From Nitrososphaerota archaeon (GTDB lineage: Archaea; Thermoproteota; Nitrososphaeria; Nitrososphaerales; Nitrosopumilaceae), in contig JAANXC010000044.1 of the NCBI GenBank assembly GCA_018263495.1, positions 1-17,337 of the forward strand: a DNA stretch of 17,337 bases, given 5' to 3'. Below are positions 13,039 to 17,337 of the stretch, in pieces. The first letter of the stretch is position 1. Every line of letters begins with the position of its first letter. Position numbers and translations under genes: made by a program. The notes below the pieces were generated by a model. It saw only the letters and a program-made list of their open reading frames with translations, was not told the DNA's origin and made no database searches.

Positions 13039-15372
13039 ATGAAAATTAGAAAGCACCGTTTTTACTTTTTCATCTTATTGTTTGCCGCATCTTCGCTTCT
13101 TGTTCATTTCCCGTCAGATTTTGAGGCGTTTGCCGCAACCTCTGATGGGACAGTAGACAGTACTGTAGAGATTAATGATTCAACGACAAATGGACCTGAG
13201 TTAGCAAATGGTTATTGGTTTGGTGGTTCCGTTGCAAACATCGGAGACCTCGACGGTGACGGTGTAAATGATTTGGCAGTAGGTGCCAATCTTGATTCTG
13301 GTGCAGGAAGCAAGGAAGGTGCAGTACACATCATGTTCATGAATACAGACGGCTCTGTTGATTCAACCGTGGATATTGATTCTGATACTACAAACGGTCC
13401 CACATTAACAAGTAATGATCGTTTTGGTTCTTCTGTTACAGAGATAGGTGACCTTGACGGTGATGGTGTCAATGATTTGGCAGTAGGTGCACGTTTGGAT
13501 GATATCAAGTCAGATGGTTCAGATGGTGGTGCGAATTGGAATGCTGGTGCAGTACACATTTTGTTCATGAATACAGACGGCTCTGTTGATTCAACTGTGG
13601 AAATTAACGATTCAACTACAAACGGTCCCGCATTATCAGAGGCTGATACTTTTGGTACTTCCGTTGCAAACATTGGTGACCTTGACGGTGATGGTGTCAA
13701 TGATTTGGCAGTAGGTGCACGTTTGGATGATGGAGGTGGTACAGATCGTGGTGCAGTACACATTTTGTTCATGAATACAGACGGCTCTGTTGATTCAACT
13801 GTGGAAATTAACGATTCAACTACAAACGGTCCCACATTAACAAATAATGATCATTTTGGTGACTCCGTTGCAAACATAGGTGACCTCGACGGTGACGGTG
13901 TCAATGACTTGGCAGTAGGTGCAATATACGATGATGCAGGTGGTACAGATCGTGGTGCAGTACACATTTTGTTCATGAATACAGACGGCTCTGTTGATTC
14001 AACTGTGGAAATTAACGATTCAACTACAAACGGTCCTGAATTAGGAGATGAAGATCGTTTTGGTGATTCCGTTGCAAACATAGGTGACCTTGATGGTGAT
14101 GGAGTAAATGATTTGGCAGTAGGAGCACCAAATGATGATACAAAGTCAGATGGTTCAGACGGTGGTAGAAATTGGGATGCTGGTGGAGCATACATCATCT
14201 TCATGAATACAGACGGCTCTGTTGATTCAACTGTGGAAATTAACGATTCAACTACAAACGGTCCTGCATTATCAGGAGCAGATTCTTTTGGTCACGGAGT
14301 TGCAAACATAGGTGACCTTGACGGTAACGGTGTCAATGATATAGTGGTAGGTGCAATGCTGGATGATGGAATTGGTTCCAATCGTGGTGCAGTACACATC
14401 ATGTTCATGCATGAGACTACAAAACCCACTGTCACAATTACATCATCTAGCGGAGATTCTGATTCTACGGTTTCTTCTGACACTTTAAGCTATACAGCAA
14501 CCTTTAGCGAGTCTGTCACTGGTTTTGTGGTTGGTGATATCACAGTAACTGGAACTGCAAATGGTGGCTCTCCTGAAGCCAGCAACTTTGCGGGATCCGG
14601 AACCACATACACATTTGACGTGGTGCAGGGCTCCTCTGATGGAACCGTATCGGCGAGTATTGCGGCAGGTGTAGCAACAGATGCAGCTGGAAATGAGAAC
14701 ACAGTATCAAACACCTACACGCTTACGATTGGTACCGCTACGGCATCTAGTACCTGTTCAAGGCATGTCATCCTTGGAAACTGTGGAACAATAGCAATCA
14801 ACAATGATGAATATCAAATTATAAACACCTGGACCAACGTTCCGACCACCGAGGTTCTGGTTGGACAGCCCGTAACGGTCACACTTAGCACACCACACAA
14901 TCCAACATATACAAAAATCCACTTTGCCTCAGTCCACACAGAAGTTTTCAGCATACCAGCAAACTTTGATCAGACTGCCCACATTGACTATTCACCTGTG
15001 AGCAACCAGGTCACATACATCTCGCAGTCCCAGCTCTTTCAGGTTGCTGGGGCTACTCACAGGATATCTCATGACCCAGATGTAAAAAATCTGGAAATGT
15101 TTGAGGTGGTCTTCACTATGATATTTGCAAAACCTATGGACACGTCTCACGTTGTGGTTGAGACAGAGAATAAACATGGAATTCCAGAGACGTTATACCT
15201 ATTGGACGCACTGAAAGTAAATGAGAATCTTGCGCAGGCATTGACTCTGGAGGAAAAATCAAAGTTCAGCATAGTGGACCCAGAGCCGGAGATGGACCCA
15301 GAGCCGGAGCCAGAGATGGACCCAGAGCCTGAACAAACCAAAAAGGAAAAGTCAAAGAGACAAAGAAGATAG
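13039..15372 (+). CDS. Secreted FG-GAP repeat protein with Ig-like domain and charged tail
   Basis: 777 aa. A signal peptide is clear: basic KIRKHR, a hydrophobic core (9-24) and a likely cleavage after AFA at 30-32. Residues 40-459 hold six FG-GAP repeats of 68 or 76 aa, each with a Phe-Gly segment and the Ca2+-binding loop DLDGDGVNDL (DLDGNGVNDI in the last). Such repeats form integrin-alpha-like beta-propellers. Residues 462-564 look like a bacterial Ig-like domain (KPTVTITSS to YTLTI). A C-terminal region of unknown fold (570-745) starts with a Cys573/Cys582 pair. It ends in Asp-Pro-Glu-Pro repeats (747-765) and the basic KKEKSKRQRR. No C-terminal membrane anchor is seen. An extracellular adhesive or surface-layer-associated role is inferred. 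The repeats are nearly identical at DNA level. Confidence 0.93.
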   Translation: MKIRKHRFYFFILLFAASSLLVHFPSDFEAFAATSDGTVDSTVEINDSTTNGPELANGYWFGGSVANIGDLDGDGVNDLAVGANLDSGAGSKEGAVHIMFMNTDGSVDSTVDIDSDTTNGPTLTSNDRFGSSVTEIGDLDGDGVNDLAVGARLDDIKSDGSDGGANWNAGAVHILFMNTDGSVDSTVEINDSTTNGPALSEADTFGTSVANIGDLDGDGVNDLAVGARLDDGGGTDRGAVHILFMNTDGSVDSTVEINDSTTNGPTLTNNDHFGDSVANIGDLDGDGVNDLAVGAIYDDAGGTDRGAVHILFMNTDGSVDSTVEINDSTTNGPELGDEDRFGDSVANIGDLDGDGVNDLAVGAPNDDTKSDGSDGGRNWDAGGAYIIFMNTDGSVDSTVEINDSTTNGPALSGADSFGHGVANIGDLDGNGVNDIVVGAMLDDGIGSNRGAVHIMFMHETTKPTVTITSSSGDSDSTVSSDTLSYTATFSESVTGFVVGDITVTGTANGGSPEASNFAGSGTTYTFDVVQGSSDGTVSASIAAGVATDAAGNENTVSNTYTLTIGTATASSTCSRHVILGNCGTIAINNDEYQIINTWTNVPTTEVLVGQPVTVTLSTPHNPTYTKIHFASVHTEVFSIPANFDQTAHIDYSPVSNQVTYISQSQLFQVAGATHRISHDPDVKNLEMFEVVFTMIFAKPMDTSHVVVETENKHGIPETLYLLDALKVNENLAQALTLEEKSKFSIVDPEPEMDPEPEPEMDPEPEQTKKEKSKRQRR
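13156..14415 (+). repeat. Six in-frame 204/228-bp repeats encoding FG-GAP units
   Basis: Units start at 13156, 13360, 13588, 13792, 13996 and 14224. Units 2 and 5 are 24 bp longer (an extra Ser/Asp/Gly-rich loop). A 62-nt block beginning ATGAATACAGACGGCTCTG is identical in four places (13567, 13771, 13975, 14203), and about 99 nt are identical between 13734-13832 and 13938-14036. This points to recent duplication or gene conversion within the gene. Confidence 0.93.
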
Positions 15373-15387
15373 TTCCCAAGCAGATGA

Positions 15388-15394
15388 TTTTATA
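15388..15394 (+). promoter_or_regulatory. TATA box for the cupin gene
   Basis: TTTTATA is centred 25 nt before the ATG at 15416, predicting a leaderless transcript independent of the FG-GAP gene. An earlier ATG at 15397 is out of frame and meets a stop after ten codons. Confidence 0.55.
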
Positions 15395-15415
15395 GTATGA
15401 AAAAGGAACCAGACT

Positions 15416-15814
15416 ATGAATCGCTATAAGAAATTTATCAAGAAAGGCGTAAGTGAGCAGATTTCAAAAATTCCGTTTCATGACTATGCTCCAATGAAGC
15501 GCCTTTCGATGCTGAGCAAGAAACGATTTCCAAGTTCGAATACCCATGTTGCAGTTCACTTTGTCAACGGTAACAATAAAAAAATGTCAGAGTATAGCAT
15601 GCTGCACAAACATAATGCGGATGAAATCAATCTTATCGTTTCTGAAAATTCAAAACTGAAATATGAAATTCAGTTAGGTGATGAAACATACAAGGTGACA
15701 TCCCCCTCTACAGTTTTCATTCCAAAAGGGGTAAGGCACAAGGCGAAATTCATATCCGGAAAGGGAATTTTTGTCTGCATAATTTTGTCCGGGAAATACA
15801 AATCATCAAAATAA
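15416..15814 (+). CDS. Small cupin-domain protein (132 aa)
   Basis: A single cupin barrel in the C-terminal two thirds. Motif 1 is HKHNADE (His64, His66, Glu70: H-x-H-x3-E), and motif 2 is PKGVRHKA with His108 (P-x-G-x2-H), so the full 3-His/1-Glu metal site is present. The N-terminal 40 residues are basic and hydrophilic. There is no signal peptide, so it should be cytosolic. Such proteins may be metal-dependent isomerases, dioxygenases or ligand sensors, and the substrate cannot be inferred here. The ATG at 15416 is 25 nt after a TATA box. The stop is 2 nt from that of the convergent J-domain gene. Confidence 0.85.
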   Translation: MNRYKKFIKKGVSEQISKIPFHDYAPMKRLSMLSKKRFPSSNTHVAVHFVNGNNKKMSEYSMLHKHNADEINLIVSENSKLKYEIQLGDETYKVTSPSTVFIPKGVRHKAKFISGKGIFVCIILSGKYKSSK

Positions 15815-15816
15815 GA

Positions 15817-16926
15817 TTACTTGTGGAACATTTTCCCAAATCCGAATTTGTTTCCAGAATTATTTTTAGCTGATTTTTTTATGTTTTCCCTGTCATCAAT
15901 GTAATCATACGTGATATCTTTCCCGCCAAGGCTGATCATCTTGTCCCGCTTCAGGTCACGAATCTTGATTTTCTTGCCATTCTCAAGATTGATAATCGCA
16001 TCATCGCTTATGTCAAATCCAGACCCCTGATCATAAAATCTAATCTTGCCGCCCTTCTTTAGAAAGAACTCAACATCATACGTCACCTTTGTCCCATAGA
16101 CTAGAATGTTTTTTCCCGTGACCTTGATGTTATCCACCAGATTAAGGGTGATAATCGTATCCGCATCAAGCTTGACGGTGTCTCGTACATCTCCCGTTAC
16201 TATTTTGCCGTTTGGTGCACTGAGCTCAGAAAAATGTTCCCTGACAGTGGTCATTCCAACCCTGCCCTGTGGATCCTCAACACGCTGCCTTTTGCCCCTG
16301 ACACTGCCAACTTCCATGTCACCATTGTCCACGGTAATTTTTGCGCCGCCATCAATGTCATACTTGTTTCGTATAGAATCGATCATTCGAAAATCTCCGT
16401 TTGTAATGCGTATGCGAGTCTTGTGTTTTTCATACGGACTGATGTACGGACTTGTTACACTGCCCCACATTATTACGGGATTATCATATGTAAAATTGCC
16501 AGCCCAAAATTTTCCTTTGATTGTAAGTGTCTTGGTTATTTTTCTTTCAAATTCCATCTGACCTAATTCTTTCGAGCCAAACAAGCGCTGACCAATAGCA
16601 CTGGCACGATTAAGAGCACCAGCCCATTCCTGGGCAGTTTTCATTTCGCGTGAAATGTCCTGAGACAATAGAAGATTTTTCCTCCGCTGGTCAGCATCGG
16701 AATCACCAGAATAGAATTTTGCCTTCTCCTTTCTTTCATCAGCGCTGTCAGGATATGTTTTCCCATTCTGCAAGTCCTCATACGCACGCTTGATTTTTTT
16801 GAACTTCTCATCGTCACCACCCCTGTCTGAATGAATCTTGAGAACCAAACTTCGATAAGCCTTGCGTATATCCTTTTTAGATGCCCCAGATTGTATCTTT
16901 AAAATATCGTAATTGCTTTCTACCAT
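15817..16926 (-). CDS. J-domain protein with altered HPD motif and beta-rich C-terminal region
   Basis: 369 aa. Residues 4-53 are a DnaJ-like J domain (NYDILKI, DIRKAYRSLVLKIHSDRGG, KFKKIKRAYEDL). The invariant His-Pro-Asp reads His32-Ser33-Asp34, so stimulation of Hsp70 (DnaK) may be reduced or lost. Residues 60-125 are charged and helical, without the Gly/Phe-rich linker or zinc-finger of DnaJ. Residues about 126-345 are beta-rich with repeated turn motifs such as ITNGD, VDNGD and APNGK, possibly a beta-solenoid; I do not recognise the fold. The tail is Lys/Asn/Gly-rich. No signal peptide is present. It is divergent from the ferritin-like gene across 38 nt. A chaperone adaptor or scaffold role is possible, but function is unknown. 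Confidence 0.85.
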   Translation of the reverse strand: MVESNYDILKIQSGASKKDIRKAYRSLVLKIHSDRGGDDEKFKKIKRAYEDLQNGKTYPDSADERKEKAKFYSGDSDADQRRKNLLLSQDISREMKTAQEWAGALNRASAIGQRLFGSKELGQMEFERKITKTLTIKGKFWAGNFTYDNPVIMWGSVTSPYISPYEKHKTRIRITNGDFRMIDSIRNKYDIDGGAKITVDNGDMEVGSVRGKRQRVEDPQGRVGMTTVREHFSELSAPNGKIVTGDVRDTVKLDADTIITLNLVDNIKVTGKNILVYGTKVTYDVEFFLKKGGKIRFYDQGSGFDISDDAIINLENGKKIKIRDLKRDKMISLGGKDITYDYIDDRENIKKSAKNNSGNKFGFGKMFHK

Positions 16927-16934
16927 CCCATACC

Positions 16935-16958
16935 TTTTATTGTTTAGAAATTTAAATT
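16935..16958. promoter_or_regulatory. Crossed divergent promoters of J-domain and ferritin-like genes
   Basis: In the 38-nt gap 16927-16964, TTTTATT (16935-16941) is about 27 nt before the plus-strand ATG at 16965, while the near-palindrome TTTAAATT (16951-16958) is about 28 nt before the minus-strand ATG at 16926. Each box lies beside the other gene's predicted start. Confidence 0.4.
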
Positions 16959-16964
16959 ATCTTC

Positions 16965-17337
16965 ATGGCTATGGGAAGAGACCCTAGTGTAGTTGGCATT
17001 GAGGTTCTGAAAAAAAATGGAATTGATGTTGATAAACTTATCAAGGAATTAGTGACCAACGCGTCTGTTGAATTCACAGCATATTACTACTTCACATTAC
17101 TACGGGCAAATTGTACTGGCATGGAAGGTGAAGGAATCAAGGGCGTAATTGAGGACGCAAGGCTTGAAGATCTAAGCCACTTTGAATCATGTATTGAAAG
17201 AATCTATCAGCTTGGTGGCTCTCTGCCAAAAGATGCTACTGATTTCATTAAGATGTCTGGTTGTGAGTTTCTTCAACTGCCACCAAATCCAACTGACATA
17301 AAAGCAATTTTAGAAAAATGCCTAAAGGCAGAGCAAG
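16965..17337 (+). CDS. Ferritin-like / Dps-like (DPSL) protein, 3' truncated by the window
   Basis: 124 residues are visible and the frame is open to the right edge. The helix segments ELVTNASVEFTAYYYFTLL (28-46) and GVIEDARLEDLSHFESCIER (60-79) show ferritin-superfamily features: Glu36 on the first helix, and acidic residues with His72 (EDLSHFE) on the second. Cysteines at 50, 76, 100 and 119 are present; Cys76 and Cys100 may correspond to the Cys pair near the metal site of archaeal DPSL (thioferritin-like) proteins, but this alignment is from memory. The likely role is iron oxidation and storage with consumption of peroxide, as a multimeric cytosolic shell. ATG 16965 is preferred, with a second in-frame ATG at 16971. 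Confidence 0.82.
   Translation, partial: MAMGRDPSVVGIEVLKKNGIDVDKLIKELVTNASVEFTAYYYFTLLRANCTGMEGEGIKGVIEDARLEDLSHFESCIERIYQLGGSLPKDATDFIKMSGCEFLQLPPNPTDIKAILEKCLKAEQ

Noticed and set aside
13212..14204. Long minus-strand frames (13212-13835 and 13851-14204) inside the FG-GAP gene
   Set aside because: They mirror the repetitive coding sequence, have Ser/Pro-rich low-complexity translations, no promoter and no family resemblance.
15397..15429. Short frame starting at ATG 15397 before the cupin gene
   Set aside because: Ends after ten codons, is out of frame with the cupin, and would lie upstream of the predicted transcription start.
16106..16566. Two overlapping plus-strand frames opposite the J-domain gene
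   Set aside because: Antisense to a gene with a clear J domain; the translations look random.

Overview
The window looks like a chromosomal segment from a mesophilic ammonia-oxidising archaeon of the Nitrosopumilus type (Thaumarchaeota/Nitrososphaerota). The evidence is its low GC content, an archaeal ribosomal protein L40e, archaeal TATA boxes about 25-30 nt before start codons (implying mostly leaderless mRNAs), an archaeal IleRS, a Dps-like ferritin, a secreted FG-GAP protein and very tight packing. This placement is inferred from gene content and was not confirmed by a search. No mobile element, CRISPR array, tRNA or rRNA was seen.

Layout. 1-173: the 3' end of a gene encoding a lysine-rich tail built from five perfect 27-bp repeats. 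174-523: mostly non-coding, with a terminator-like hairpin and a likely 33-residue Cys-rich microprotein on the minus strand. 524-3194: folD and 5-formyl-THF cyclo-ligase (plus strand) converge on purD (minus strand), a group linking folate one-carbon units to purine synthesis. 3236-7224: a class III-like sirtuin diverges from ileS. 7269-9867: a small unknown protein, sucC-sucD and ribosomal protein L40e. 9869-12984: an O-methyltransferase diverges from a UbiE/MenG-like methyltransferase, followed by an MDR reductase that resembles enoyl-CoA reductases, converging on a 7-TM membrane protein that may be a remote UbiA relative. 13039-15372: a large secreted protein with six FG-GAP repeats, an Ig-like domain and a charged tail. 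15416-16926: a cupin converges on a J-domain protein with an altered HPD motif. 16965-end: the start of a DPSL/ferritin-like protein.

How the genes fit together. FolD and the cyclo-ligase interconvert the folate C1 pools used in purine synthesis, where PurD acts. SucCD connects succinate and succinyl-CoA, which are intermediates around the 3-hydroxypropionate/4-hydroxybutyrate (3HP/4HB) carbon cycle of these archaea. The MDR protein is a candidate acryloyl/crotonyl-CoA reductase, and the sirtuin carries the Tyr-x-x-Arg signature of desuccinylases. The MenG-like methyltransferase and possible UbiA relative suggest a quinone-related neighbourhood, with low confidence.

Architecture. All four convergent junctions lie between a 6-nt overlap and a 2-nt gap. 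Four divergent junctions are only 32-59 nt. Two of these appear to share one central TATA box and two appear to have crossed promoters. I saw no clear multi-gene novel system; the most interesting items are the Cys-rich microprotein, the compact promoter geometry, the MDR reductase, the FG-GAP protein and the HSD-type J-domain protein.
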